From Deltaproteobacteria bacterium (GTDB lineage Bacteria; Desulfobacterota; Desulfomonilia; UBA1062): DNA of 64,000 bases. This document shows positions 48,252 through 57,022 of this stretch, piece by piece (the first letter of the stretch is position 1; each line of letters opens with the position of its first letter). Made by a program: the position numbers and the translations under genes. The notes beneath the pieces are model-generated. The model saw nothing but the letters and a program-made list of their open reading frames with translations. It was not told the origin of the DNA and ran no database searches. The stretch is from positions 1 through 64,000 of the forward strand of contig WFSG01000005.1 of the NCBI GenBank assembly GCA_015486075.1. Reading direction: 5' to 3'.

Positions 48252-49004
48252 ATGCTTGACTTCGCGTTACATGTTGCACGTAAGGCAGGAGATTTTATAT
48301 CTGGTCACTTAGGCACGGACTTAGATGTCCTGCACAAGGGAAGAATAGATCTCGTAACAAATGTAGACAGGGAAAGCCAGAGGATAATTACTGATGCCAT
48401 AAAAGACAAGTTTCCGGAGCATTCCATCGTATCAGAGGAATCTTTCGTGAGGAGAAGGGAGGGTGAGTTTACATGGTATATTGATCCCCTTGATGGAACC
48501 ACTAATTTTGTGCATGCGTTGCCGGAATTTTGCGTATCTATAGCCCTCTATTTAAGGGATGAACCCCGCCTGGGTGTATGTTATAAACCTGTAACTGGTA
48601 ATGCTTTTTATGCAGAAAGGGGCAAAGGTGCCTTTATGGATGATACAAGGATTCATGTCTCAGAAACCGCGAAATTGGTTGATGCGCTTGTTGCAACTGG
48701 TTTCCCCTATGATACCTCCAAGCTAGGTCATATACTCAAGCGGTTTTCAAGGGTAATAAGCCGAGTGCAGGGTGTAAGGAGGCTTGGGTCTGCAGCTCTT
48801 GATCTATGTTACGTTGCATGCGGCATTTTTGATGGATTCTGGGAGCAGGGCCTAAGACCATGGGATATGGCTTCAGGTGCCCTTATAGTTCAGGAAGCAG
48901 GGGGAAGGATAAGCCTTTTCGATGGGGCAGGGTTTGATCTGTTTAAGGCCGAGATTTTAGCCACTAATAATAAGTTGCATGATGCCTTATCAAAACTCAT
49001 GTGA
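48252..49004 (+). CDS. suhB: Inositol monophosphatase family protein (SuhB-like)
   Basis: A Mg-dependent phosphatase of 250 residues that hydrolyses inositol-1-phosphate or related sugar phosphates; E. coli SuhB is also a NusA-linked antitermination factor. Metal motifs: SEES (about 57-60), DPLDGTTNFVHALPEF (about 79-94) and WDMASGALIVQEAGG (about 206-220). It starts the plus-strand arm, and its end overlaps tatD by 26 bases. nusA is also in this arm. Confidence 0.94.
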   Translation: MLDFALHVARKAGDFISGHLGTDLDVLHKGRIDLVTNVDRESQRIITDAIKDKFPEHSIVSEESFVRRREGEFTWYIDPLDGTTNFVHALPEFCVSIALYLRDEPRLGVCYKPVTGNAFYAERGKGAFMDDTRIHVSETAKLVDALVATGFPYDTSKLGHILKRFSRVISRVQGVRRLGSAALDLCYVACGIFDGFWEQGLRPWDMASGALIVQEAGGRISLFDGAGFDLFKAEILATNNKLHDALSKLM

Positions 49005-49797
49005 TTATATTGTTGTAGACAGCCATAACCATATACACTTCAATGAGTATAATGGGGACAGGTTGGATGTAATACACAGGGCTGCCTCAAGATGTGTACA
49101 GGCAATGGTGCTTGTTGGAATTGATCGCGAAGACTCCAAGAGTGCACTCAGTGTTGCAATGCAACACAAGGGACTTTACGTGTCTATTGGGATTCACCCC
49201 CAAAATGCTGGACTCTATGAAACAGAGGATGTGCTATCCCTCGCAGCCCTGTCAAGAGACACCAAGGTGGTAGCGGTTGGAGAGACAGGGTTTGATCTTT
49301 ACAGGACCCCGGAGACCCTTGATCTACAGAAAGAGCTTTTTAAGGCACACGTTGAGCTTGCAAGGGATCTGAACCTCCCCCTAGTGATACATACGAGGAG
49401 TGCCGATGCAATATTGCTTGATATGTTAGATGCGCTAGATGCCTGGGAGCTTGGAGGCGTGATACACTGTTTTTCCGGAGATATGAAGATGGCTGAGCAC
49501 GTTATAAAAAAGGGGTTTATGATATCCATACCAGGTGTAATCACCTTTAAAAATGCACAGGTGTTAAGGGATGTGGCAATGAACATTCCAGAAGAAAGCC
49601 TGCTCGTTGAAACCGATGCGCCATACCTTGCGCCAATGCCATACCGTGGTAAGAGGAACGAGCCTTCCTACGTTGTTAAAACCCTTGAGGCAGTATCACA
49701 GATACGGGAGGTAAGTATCACTCACATGGCGAATGTTACAACAGATAATTTTTGCAGGCTATTCTTAAAGGGAAGGGAACTGGAGGTAATAGAATGA
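48979..49797 (+). CDS. TatD family metal-dependent deoxyribonuclease
   Basis: A TIM-barrel metallohydrolase of 272 residues, TatD family, a 3'-5' exonuclease or AP-endonuclease-like enzyme in characterised members. The metal motif DSHNHIHF (about 14-21, in place of DTHCHL), GETGFD, VIHTRSAD, IHCFSG and ETDAPYLAP (about 210-218) are all present. It overlaps suhB by 26 bases and yjbQ by four. Confidence 0.93.
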   Translation: MMPYQNSCDYIVVDSHNHIHFNEYNGDRLDVIHRAASRCVQAMVLVGIDREDSKSALSVAMQHKGLYVSIGIHPQNAGLYETEDVLSLAALSRDTKVVAVGETGFDLYRTPETLDLQKELFKAHVELARDLNLPLVIHTRSADAILLDMLDALDAWELGGVIHCFSGDMKMAEHVIKKGFMISIPGVITFKNAQVLRDVAMNIPEESLLVETDAPYLAPMPYRGKRNEPSYVVKTLEAVSQIREVSITHMANVTTDNFCRLFLKGRELEVIE

Positions 49798-50192
49798 TAA
49801 AACACTTAGAGGTTAGAACAAGTTCCAGGGTTCAGCTACTCGATATTACGCCACAGATAAAAAAACTACTGATCTCAGAAGACGTTATCCAGGGGGTGGT
49901 TTTTATTTACGTTCCACACACGACATGCGGTATAACCATAAACGAAAACGCGGATCCCGGCGTGAGGCAGGATATACTTGAGACACTGGATCACCTAGCA
50001 CCAGAAGATGCCGATTATAAACACTTGGAGGGTAATGCAGATGCCCATATAAAAGCCAGTCTCATTGGTTCTAGCATAACGCTTTTTGTTGAGAACGGGA
50101 CGCCAGTGCTTGGAACTTGGCAGGGGGTGTATCTTGCAGAGTTTGATGGCCCTAGACAGAGGTCTATCCTTGTAAAGGTTGTTCCAACGTAA
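49794..50192 (+). CDS. YjbQ family protein (UPF0047)
   Basis: A 132-residue protein of the YjbQ/UPF0047 family, trimeric with a conserved His/Glu/Asp site; weak thiamine-phosphate synthase activity has been reported for E. coli YjbQ but the true role is uncertain. The motif HTTCGITINENADPGVRQDI (about 42-61) and ENGTPVLGTWQGVYLAEFDGPRQR (about 99-122) are complete. The ATG overlaps the tatD stop (ATGA) and follows GGAGG; an upstream ATG would add 14 residues inside tatD. Confidence 0.92.
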   Translation: MIKHLEVRTSSRVQLLDITPQIKKLLISEDVIQGVVFIYVPHTTCGITINENADPGVRQDILETLDHLAPEDADYKHLEGNADAHIKASLIGSSITLFVENGTPVLGTWQGVYLAEFDGPRQRSILVKVVPT

Positions 50193-50505
50193 GAGGTCCA
50201 TGACTGCAAGACCCTAGCTTTTTTAATTCCCAAAGCAGTATTTTCCCCTGCTGTCTTGTAGGGGACCATCTACAATCCAAACCATGTTTCTTCTTGTGCA
50301 AGATCTTTAAACGTGAAGGAAAGGCCTCGCCTGAAGATTGTCCAGTTGAAAAACTAGACCATGTAAATATGGAGATAAATCAGCCCCTGGCAGGTAAATT
50401 AGAAGTACTAGAATGTTAAACAATGATGCGTAAGTGAAAGATTGCTGTCCCCCTCTCGGGCGTCTTCTTGTAGCAGGCATTCAAGGGGTTGAGCCTAAAG
50501 ACGTG
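50193..50505. other. Intergenic stretch without a recognised gene
   Basis: Between the yjbQ-family stop and the tRNA promoter. Just after the stop there is a weak hairpin (GGTC/GACC) with a run of six T at 50219-50224, a possible terminator, then a UCCCCU/AGGGGA hairpin near 50245-50265. No coding pattern, tmRNA, SRP RNA or clear 6S RNA signature was seen. A small RNA cannot be excluded. Confidence 0.4.
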
Positions 50506-50535
50506 TTGACAAAGAGACAAATGATATTCTATTAA
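50506..50535 (+). promoter_or_regulatory. Promoter of tRNA-Gly
   Basis: TTGACA at 50506-50511 and TATTAA at 50530-50535 with an 18-base spacer. The tRNA begins eight bases after the -10, so transcription would start at or just before the mature 5' end. A perfect -35 at this distance fits a strong stable-RNA promoter. Confidence 0.7.
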
Positions 50536-50543
50536 GTTGCTGT

Positions 50544-50619
50544 GCGGGCATAGCTCAGCTGGTAGAGTGTCAGCTTCCCAAGCTGAATGTCGCGGGTTCG
50601 AGTCCCGTTGCCCGCTCCA
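50544..50619 (+). tRNA. tRNA-Gly, anticodon CCC
   Basis: A 76-nt cloverleaf. The acceptor stem GCGGGCA pairs with TGCCCGC, the discriminator is T, and CCA is encoded (50617-50619). The D arm is AGCTCAGCTGGTAGAGT, the anticodon arm TCAGC-TTCCCAA-GCTGA gives anticodon CCC, and the T arm is CGGGTTCGAGTCCCG-type. It reads GGG codons. Confidence 0.95.
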
Positions 50620-50644
50620 GGACAAAGGCTTGAGGGGGGTGAAG

Positions 50645-50671
50645 AAGTGGGCAACGGCCCACTTTTTCTTT
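50645..50671 (+). terminator. Intrinsic terminator between tRNA-Gly and rimP
   Basis: AAGTGGGC, AACG loop, GCCCACTT, then TTTCTTT. It lies 26 bases after the tRNA and ends five bases before the rimP ATG. It must either end the tRNA transcript only or act as a control point for the translation operon that follows. Confidence 0.85.
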
Positions 50672-50675
50672 ACTT

Positions 50676-51107
50676 ATGAGGAATACGGGTTTAATTAATG
50701 AGGGGCTGAGAGAAACAATAAGCCAGGAGGTGGCTATTATGGGCTTGGATCTTCTGGACCTGGTTTTTTCCGGAGGAGTGCTCAGGCTTACCATAGATAG
50801 GCCAGGAGGCGTTACGCTTGATGACTGCGTTGCCGTAACGAAAAGGATAGGAGTGATGCTGGATGCCGTGGATCCCATACCCGAAAGCTACAGGCTGGAG
50901 GTCTCGTCCCCTGGTTTAGACAGGATTTTAAGGAGACCTGAGGAGTTTGGTCATTTCTCGGGTAGAAAAGTGAAGGTTGCCACAAGGGAAACGACTTACA
51001 GGGGTATTCTGAAGGGTCTGGTTGGAGACGATGTAGTGGTTGAGGTTGATGGCAAGGATAAGAAGATAAAGCTAATGGAGATTGCAAAGGCCCAACTTGA
51101 CTTTTGA
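50676..51107 (+). CDS. rimP: Ribosome maturation factor RimP
   Basis: A 143-residue assembly factor for the 30S subunit. The N-terminal domain has the family pattern GLDLLDLVFSGGVLRLTIDRPGGVTLDDC (about 23-51), DAVDPIPESYRLEVSSPGLDR (about 66-86) follows, and an Sm-like C-terminal barrel covers about 87-143. It begins the classic rimP-nusA-infB operon. The ATG at 50676 lacks a visible Shine-Dalgarno because a terminator hairpin and T run stand immediately upstream; no alternative in-frame start fits the family's N-terminus. Confidence 0.94.
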   Translation: MRNTGLINEGLRETISQEVAIMGLDLLDLVFSGGVLRLTIDRPGGVTLDDCVAVTKRIGVMLDAVDPIPESYRLEVSSPGLDRILRRPEEFGHFSGRKVKVATRETTYRGILKGLVGDDVVVEVDGKDKKIKLMEIAKAQLDF

Positions 51108-51119
51108 TGGAGAGGAATT

Positions 51120-52370
51120 ATGGTACTGCACCTTTCAAAGGTAATTGAACAGATTGTGAAAGAGAAAGGACTGAGCGAAGAGGGCCTCATAGAGGTTATC
51201 GAGGCCGCTGTTTTAAGCGCGGCAAAGAAGGTGTACGGTGATCTTCCCAACATAGAGGCTCATTACAACCCTGATATTGACGAGGTTGAGGTGTTTCAGT
51301 TCAAGGTGGTTACAGACGAAGTTGAGGATCCCCAGATACAGATTTCCTTGAAGGAGGCGAGAAGGAGGCTTGATCCCAACTGCCAGATAGGCGATGAGCT
51401 CGGGGAGAAGCTGGATGCCTCAAAGCTTGGGAGAATAGCCGCTCAGAGTGCAAAGCAGGTTATAGTGCAAAAGGTGAAGGAAGTAGAGAGGGATGCGATT
51501 TACGACGAATTTATCACAAGGAAGCACGAGGTCATATCCGGGTTTGTACACAGGTTTGACAGGGGTGACATCATTGTAAACCTAGGCAAGGCAGAGGGCA
51601 TCTTAAGGGTCAAGGAACAAATTCCACAGGAGAATTTTAAGAGAGGAGATAGGATCCAGGCATATATCCTCGATGTCACCAGGTCTTTGAAGATGCCACA
51701 GATCGAGCTTTCAAGGACGCATCCCCAATTTCTCGTCAAGCTGTACGAGCTAGAGGTTCCAGAGGTGGCAGAGGGTATCGTGGAGATAGTTGCAGTGGCC
51801 AGAGAACCTGGTGTAAGGGCCAAGATTGCCGTTCGTTCGCATGACCCCAACATTGACCCAGTAGGTACGTGCGTAGGGGTCAAGGGTGCAAGGGTCCAGA
51901 ATATAATCCAGGAGTTAAGGGGAGAAAGGCAGGATATCATTCCATGGTCTGAAGACCCGGTAAGGTTTGTCTGCAATGCCCTCTCTCCGGCAAAGGTCAC
52001 AAAGGTCATAGTGGATAACGACGTGAGGACCATGGACGTGGTTTTACCCGATGACCAGCTCAGTCTTGCCATAGGTAGGAAAGGTCAAAACGTTAGACTT
52101 GTAGCAAGGCTCACCGGTTGGAAAATAGATGTCCGATCGGAGGAGAAGGATACTGTTGTTTCTTCTGGGGCAGTGGTCCCGATTACAAAGATCGATGGTA
52201 TAGATGATACCCTTGCAGAAGAGCTCAAGGATGCAGGGTATGAAAACATGGAGGACCTAGCCCATGCCGATGTGGAAAAGCTTATAGATTTCGAGGGGAT
52301 AGATGAAGAAACAGCGCGAAAAATAGTAGAACAGGCGACAGAATTCGTGAATGAAAGTGAGAAAAAGTAA
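51120..52370 (+). CDS. nusA: Transcription termination/antitermination protein NusA
   Basis: A 416-residue RNA polymerase-binding factor. N-terminal domain (about 1-125), an S1 domain (about 130-200, VISGFVHRFDRGDIIVNLGKAEG), and two KH domains with GTCVGVKGARVQNII and SLAIGRKGQNVRLVARLTGW. A C-terminal helix-hairpin-helix (about 365-416, FEGIDEETARKIVE) extends it beyond the minimal form. GAGAGG precedes the ATG. It overlaps the ylxR gene by 20 bases. Confidence 0.97.
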   Translation: MVLHLSKVIEQIVKEKGLSEEGLIEVIEAAVLSAAKKVYGDLPNIEAHYNPDIDEVEVFQFKVVTDEVEDPQIQISLKEARRRLDPNCQIGDELGEKLDASKLGRIAAQSAKQVIVQKVKEVERDAIYDEFITRKHEVISGFVHRFDRGDIIVNLGKAEGILRVKEQIPQENFKRGDRIQAYILDVTRSLKMPQIELSRTHPQFLVKLYELEVPEVAEGIVEIVAVAREPGVRAKIAVRSHDPNIDPVGTCVGVKGARVQNIIQELRGERQDIIPWSEDPVRFVCNALSPAKVTKVIVDNDVRTMDVVLPDDQLSLAIGRKGQNVRLVARLTGWKIDVRSEEKDTVVSSGAVVPITKIDGIDDTLAEELKDAGYENMEDLAHADVEKLIDFEGIDEETARKIVEQATEFVNESEKK

Positions 52371-52914
52371 AGGACCTTTTAGGCAATGCATAGCATGCAG
52401 AGAGGTAAGGCAAAAGGGAGAACTTTTGAGGTTTGTTAGAGTATCTACGCGCATGGTAACATTCGATCTTAGGGGTAGGATGCCTGGCAGGGGTGCATAT
52501 ATATGCCCTGACGCGGCTTGTTTTATCAAGGCGGAGAAAAGGGCATCATTTCAAAAGGCCCTTGGTGTGCCGGTGGTTGCAAGTGATCTCTTGAGTGATG
52601 TATTGAAGACCCTGACGGAAGACTTGCTGAAGAGGATTTTCTTTTATAGGGCAAGGGGAGAAGTTGTGGAAGGGGAATACGCCCTTTACAAGGCTAAACC
52701 AGGTGACTTGGTTCTATTTTCAGGCGAGATTCATAGGCGAAGGATAAAGGAAATGAGACAAGAAGGTATAGATGTCCTTGAAATACCTCTAGGGCATTAT
52801 GCAGATCTTGGCAGCCAGGACCTTTTGTGCGTAAGTAATGTTAAGGAAGACAGTTGGCTATACAAGGACGTGATGAGAATAGGTATGCTTTCCTCGGGAG
52901 GGCTTAATTCATGA
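52351..52914 (+). CDS. YlxR (RnpM-type) domain fused to L7Ae-like domain
   Basis: A 187-residue fusion. The first 80 residues are YlxR/DUF448: RKSKGPFRQCIACREVRQKGELLRFV and GRGAYICPDAACFIKAEKR, with the conserved Arg/Cys residues; in Bacillus YlxR (RnpM) binds RNase P. The second half (about 90-187) has the L7Ae/YlxQ kink-turn RNA-binding pattern (ARGEVVEGEYALYKAKPGDLVLFSGEI, then VLEIPLGHYADLG). In Firmicutes these are two adjacent genes, ylxR and ylxQ. It overlaps nusA by 20 bases and infB by four. Confidence 0.88.
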   Translation: MKVRKSKGPFRQCIACREVRQKGELLRFVRVSTRMVTFDLRGRMPGRGAYICPDAACFIKAEKRASFQKALGVPVVASDLLSDVLKTLTEDLLKRIFFYRARGEVVEGEYALYKAKPGDLVLFSGEIHRRRIKEMRQEGIDVLEIPLGHYADLGSQDLLCVSNVKEDSWLYKDVMRIGMLSSGGLNS

Positions 52915-55469
52915 AGAAAATGAGAGTTTTTGAGCTATCGAAAGAACTAGATATAGACTCAAGGGAGCTTTTGAAGATAGCAAAAGACCTCGCTATATCT
53001 GTTGAAAATACAATGAGCCTTCTTGATACACATGATATTGAACGGATAAAGAAACGACTGGGAAAGATAAGGGAGGAGGAGCATAAAGAAGAACCCCCAG
53101 AGGATGATGCCTATATAGAGAAAAGGGTTGCACCGAATGTTATAAGGAGGAGGGCCAAGCCGTCTTTGCACGTTGTAAAGCCTAAGGGGACTGAACCGTT
53201 AGAGGAGGTCCCTAGGGTTGATGAGAAGGCAAAAAAAGAGGCCCCCGAGAAGCCTTCGCGCGAAGTATCGGGAGTTGTAACTGAGGAGCCCAAGGAACAG
53301 GCGCTAGTTAAGGAAGCAGAAGCACCCGGGATCGTTTCAGAAAAAGGATTGCCAGAACCTGAAGAGGCGCCCGTGGAGATAGAGGAAGAAAAGGCCGAGG
53401 TGCCTGCGAGGGAAGAAGAGTTACCCGCGAAGGCGGAGCAGGCAATAGGAGTACTAGAGGAAAAGGAGAAAACAGAGCAAAAACAAAAAAAGAAGGAGAA
53501 AAAGAAAGGCAAGGCAAAGGTAAAGGCTGTAGAAGTGCCAGAGGCCGGGATAGCAGAGGAAGAGATACCCAAGGCCAAGAAAAAGGCTGTAAAGAAAGAG
53601 AAGCAGGTATTTAGTGGCAAGGATCTTTACGATGAGGGGCACATGCCTCTACATGGGAAAAAGCCTAAAAAGGCCAAGAAAAAGAAAGCCAGTGTCCCTG
53701 CTCCGCCCGTGAAGAAAAAGCTCAAGATAGCAAGCACCATAAACGTGGGGGTCTTGGCAAAAGAGATGGGGACAAAGGTCTCCCAGGTGATATCTACAAT
53801 GATGGATCTTGGAATGACGGCCACTCAGAATCAATACATAGATGCCGAGGATGCTATGATAGTGGCGGCAGAGCTTGGATACGAGGTTGAGGTCGCAAGG
53901 GACGAGATTAAGGAGGACATACTAAGTGCGCCAGAGTACAGGCCAGAGGATATGGGCCCTAGGCCACCTGTTGTAACGGTGATGGGGCATGTTGATCATG
54001 GGAAGACATCCATTCTAGATGCAATAAGGAAGGCTCATGTTACTCAGAGTGAGGAGGGAGGAATAACTCAGCACATAGGTGCTTACCAGGTTTTGTATAA
54101 AGATCGTAGGATTACTTTCATAGATACCCCGGGACACGAGGCCTTTACAGCCATGAGGGCAAGGGGTGCTATGGTAACGGACTTTGTGGTGCTTGTAGTG
54201 GCCGCGGATGATGGTGTTATGGATCAGACAAAAGAGGCCATAAATCACGCAAAGAATGCAGGTATACCAATAGTAGTGGCTATTAACAAGATAGACAAGC
54301 CAAATGCAAATCCACAGCGGGTAAAGGAACAACTGTCAGATTTAGGCCTGGTACCTGAAGAATGGGGGGGAGACACCCTTTTTGTTGAGGTGTCGGCAAA
54401 GAAACGCACAGGAATAGAGGAGTTGCTGGAGGCCATACTACTACAAGCAGAGATGCTGGACGTAAAGGCTGCGCTTAAGGGTAAGGCCAGGGGCACGGTG
54501 CTGGAGGCCAGGGTGGACAAGGGAAGGGGCCCTGTATGTACTGTCCTAGTGCAGAACGGTGTTTTGAAGCGAGGAGACGCCTTTGTGGTAGGGATGCAGT
54601 GGGGCAGGGTTAGGGCTATGTTGGATTTTACTGGTAACAAGATAAAGGAGGCAGGTCCTGCCACGCCTGTTGAGATCCTGGGCATCAGTGATATTCCTTC
54701 TGCAGGAGACCAGCTTATCGTTGTCCCAAACGAGAAAAAGGCAAGGGATGTAATTGATTACCTTAAAGAACGCAAGAGGACAGAGGCCCTTGGTGGAGAG
54801 AAGGCAAAGGTAACGCTCGACAGTCTGTATGGTAAGGTGGATGAGGGCGAAATACCCAATCTTAACCTTATAGTAAAGGCAGATGTCCATGGATCTGTCG
54901 AGGCCATTGTGAACGCGTTAAAAGGAATCGAAACCAGGGAGAGGCTTGAGGTAAACGTTATACATTCTGCCGTGGGTGGCATTACGGAGAACGACGTACT
55001 TCTTGCTTCCACATCCGGTGCTATAATTATAGGGTTCAACGTTCGTCCAGAGCCCAAGGTACGCGATTCAGCAAAGAGGTATGGGGTTGAGATAAAGCTG
55101 TATACAGTGATCTATGACCTGGTGGATGACATAAAACTTGCTCTCAAAGGTATGCTCGAGCCTGAGTATAAGGAGGTCAGCCTTGGAAGGGCAGAGGTCA
55201 GGGAGGTATTTAGGGTACCCAAGGTGGGCGTTGTTGCTGGCTGTATGGTTGTTGATGGCAAGATTGAAAGGGGTGCCTTGGCAAGGCTTGTGAGAGATAG
55301 CAAGGTTGCATATGAAGGGAAAATAGCTTCCCTCAGGAGGTTCAAGGACGATGTATCGGATGTAGCAGCTGGCTACGAGTGTGGGGTGGGTCTTGAGAAC
55401 TTCAATGATATAAAGGAGGGAGATTTAATAGAGGCATATAAGAGGGAAGAGCAGGAAGTGGAGCTATAA
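52911..55469 (+). CDS. infB: Translation initiation factor IF-2
   Basis: An 852-residue GTPase that places initiator tRNA on the 30S subunit. It starts with an IF2_N helix bundle ([22 protein letters not shown]), followed by a long low-complexity Glu/Lys/Pro/Ala linker (about 45-260) and a second IF2_N unit (about 265-330). The GTPase domain then has [11 protein letters not shown] (about 358-368), [14 protein letters not shown] and SAK. Domains II-IV end in the fMet-tRNA-binding C2 region ([17 protein letters not shown]). Its stop overlaps the next ATG by one base. Confidence 0.98.
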   Translation: MKKMRVFELSKELDIDSRELLKIAKDLAISVENTMSLLDTHDIERIKKRLGKIREEEHKEEPPEDDAYIEKRVAPNVIRRRAKPSLHVVKPKGTEPLEEVPRVDEKAKKEAPEKPSREVSGVVTEEPKEQALVKEAEAPGIVSEKGLPEPEEAPVEIEEEKAEVPAREEELPAKAEQAIGVLEEKEKTEQKQKKKEKKKGKAKVKAVEVPEAGIAEEEIPKAKKKAVKKEKQVFSGKDLYDEGHMPLHGKKPKKAKKKKASVPAPPVKKKLKIASTINVGVLAKEMGTKVSQVISTMMDLGMTATQNQYIDAEDAMIVAAELGYEVEVARDEIKEDILSAPEYRPEDMGPRPPVVTVMGHVDHGKTSILDAIRKAHVTQSEEGGITQHIGAYQVLYKDRRITFIDTPGHEAFTAMRARGAMVTDFVVLVVAADDGVMDQTKEAINHAKNAGIPIVVAINKIDKPNANPQRVKEQLSDLGLVPEEWGGDTLFVEVSAKKRTGIEELLEAILLQAEMLDVKAALKGKARGTVLEARVDKGRGPVCTVLVQNGVLKRGDAFVVGMQWGRVRAMLDFTGNKIKEAGPATPVEILGISDIPSAGDQLIVVPNEKKARDVIDYLKERKRTEALGGEKAKVTLDSLYGKVDEGEIPNLNLIVKADVHGSVEAIVNALKGIETRERLEVNVIHSAVGGITENDVLLASTSGAIIIGFNVRPEPKVRDSAKRYGVEIKLYTVIYDLVDDIKLALKGMLEPEYKEVSLGRAEVREVFRVPKVGVVAGCMVVDGKIERGALARLVRDSKVAYEGKIASLRRFKDDVSDVAAGYECGVGLENFNDIKEGDLIEAYKREEQEVEL

Positions 55470-55753
55470 TGGTAATTGGTGCTCTTAAAGTGCAGGTCAG
55501 AATTGAAGGAGCGAGATCTCTAAAGGATAAACGTAGGGTCTTGAAGTCTGTAAAGGCCAAGATCTCTAGCATGAACATATCAACCGCCGAGGTGGGTGAT
55601 CAGGATCTGTGGCAGCTGTCCACCTTGGGCTTTGCAACTGTGAGTAATGACATGGGCCATGCGAATTCTACCATGGATCACCTGATGAACTTTCTACTTA
55701 GGCATCCAGGCATGTATGTTGTAGATAGTCACCTAGAGATAGTACATTTATGA
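55469..55753 (+). CDS. YlxP/DUF503 family protein
   Basis: A 94-residue protein of the DUF503 (YlxP) family, found next to rbfA and infB in many bacteria. Its pattern VRIEGARSLKDKRRVLKSVKAKIS and STAEVGDQDLWQLSTLGFATVSND is typical. Molecular function is unknown; its constant neighbourhood implies a role in translation or ribosome assembly. It overlaps rbfA by four bases. Confidence 0.9.
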   Translation: MVIGALKVQVRIEGARSLKDKRRVLKSVKAKISSMNISTAEVGDQDLWQLSTLGFATVSNDMGHANSTMDHLMNFLLRHPGMYVVDSHLEIVHL

Positions 55754-56103
55754 AAAAGCCTAGCAGAAGGCAAAAACGGCTTGGGGGTCTTCTCAAGGAG
55801 ACCCTCGCCGAGTTGATAGCTAAAAGGGTCAAGGATCCACGGTTAAGTCTTATTACAATAACAGACGTGGACATAACTAGTGACCTTGGCATAGCTCACG
55901 TATATTTTTGCATGATGGATCAATCTAAGATTTCCGATGCAACCAAGGGTCTGGAAAGTGCAGAGGGATATTTGCGCCGCGAGTTAAAGAAGGAACTTAG
56001 ATTGAGAAAGATACCTAACCTGGTATTCTCGTATGACAAGTCCCTGGATTATGGCTTGAAGATAGATGGCATCTTGGACAGGATAAAAGAAAAAGATGGA
56101 TAA
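55750..56103 (+). CDS. rbfA: Ribosome-binding factor A
   Basis: A 117-residue KH-like protein that binds the 30S subunit and helps 16S rRNA 5' end maturation. RRQKRLGGLLKETLAELIAKRVKDPRLSLITITDVDIT (about 5-43) and the later DLGIAHVYF are the family core, and PNLVFSYDKSLDYGLKIDGIL closes it. It overlaps both neighbours by short stop/start overlaps. Confidence 0.96.
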   Translation: MKKPSRRQKRLGGLLKETLAELIAKRVKDPRLSLITITDVDITSDLGIAHVYFCMMDQSKISDATKGLESAEGYLRRELKKELRLRKIPNLVFSYDKSLDYGLKIDGILDRIKEKDG

Positions 56104-57022
56104 GATAACTGAGATAATTCGTAAGTACAGCAGGTTTGAAATTATTACCCATATTCGTCCCGATGCAGATGCGGTTGGTTCGTCGCGGGCCCTGGGGTTT
56201 GCACTTAACTCCATGGGTAAGTCAATGCGTATATGGTACCCATCTCCTCCTGACGAGATATTGCTCATGACGCCGGCTCCTAAAGAAACTCTTGTGGACA
56301 GCCCAGAGTACACCATATTGGTTGATGTCTCTGACATGGACATGATTGGAGGTATAAAACCTCAAGGGAAGATAATAGTTATAGATCACCATATATCCAA
56401 CGATGGCTTTGGAACTGTTTGGTGGGTAGATCCACAGAGGTCATCCTCGGCAGAGATGGTCTATGAGATACTTTTAGACATGGGAGTAGACATAGACCCA
56501 CACATAGCGACTAACCTGTACATGGGGCTGTTCGGAGATACGGGTGGCTTTGTTCATCCTAATACAACTCCAGAGGTGTTGAAGATAGCGTACAATCTGT
56601 CCATGAAAGGGGCATCGCCGCCTGCCATTGCAGAACGCCTGAAAAAAAATAAGTCGTTGACCCATTACAACATAGTTTGCCTTGTCATGAAGCGGCTCAT
56701 AATAAACAATGGTGTATATGCGAGTTATATCACCAAAGACGATCTTGTATCCCTTGGCGCAAGGCCAGAGGACACATCAGGGGTCGTAGATGCCATAGCG
56801 TCCATCGCAGGCTCCAGGCTTTCCATACTCGTGCGTGAGGTTGACGACAACAAGGTCCACTGTGCAATCAGAGGCAGGGATGGACAGTCTGCAAGGTTGG
56901 TGGCCGAAAAATTCAGGGGAGGAGGACACAACCTGGCCGCAGGTTTTACTATCGATGGTAGTGCCGAGGGCTTGCTAGAAGAAGTAATTCGGGAAGGTTT
57001 GAGATGCATAAACACGGCGTAG
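56096..57022 (+). CDS. nrnA: DHH/DHHA1 phosphoesterase (NrnA-like)
   Basis: A 308-residue oligoribonuclease/pAp phosphatase that degrades 2-5 nt RNAs (including pGpG) and 3'-phosphoadenosine phosphate in characterised homologues. The DHH domain has HIRPDADAVGSS (about 20-31), VDVSDMD and VIDHHISNDGFG (about 95-106). The DHHA1 domain has the C-terminal FRGGGHNLAAG (about 274-284). It overlaps rbfA by eight bases and truB by 19. If it clears pGpG it would link to c-di-GMP turnover. Confidence 0.92.
   Translation: MDKITEIIRKYSRFEIITHIRPDADAVGSSRALGFALNSMGKSMRIWYPSPPDEILLMTPAPKETLVDSPEYTILVDVSDMDMIGGIKPQGKIIVIDHHISNDGFGTVWWVDPQRSSSAEMVYEILLDMGVDIDPHIATNLYMGLFGDTGGFVHPNTTPEVLKIAYNLSMKGASPPAIAERLKKNKSLTHYNIVCLVMKRLIINNGVYASYITKDDLVSLGARPEDTSGVVDAIASIAGSRLSILVREVDDNKVHCAIRGRDGQSARLVAEKFRGGGHNLAAGFTIDGSAEGLLEEVIREGLRCINTA

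Noticed and set aside
50416-50878. Minus-strand reading frames over tRNA-Gly containing RDSNPRHSAWEADT and ATGLEPATF
   Set aside because: These peptides are the well-known artefact of translating the antisense strand of a tRNA; they appear in many databases as false proteins. The cloverleaf on the plus strand explains the sequence.
53111-53642. Minus-strand frames rich in Ser/Ala/Phe opposite infB
   Set aside because: They mirror the Glu/Lys/Ala-rich linker of IF-2 and have no family resemblance.
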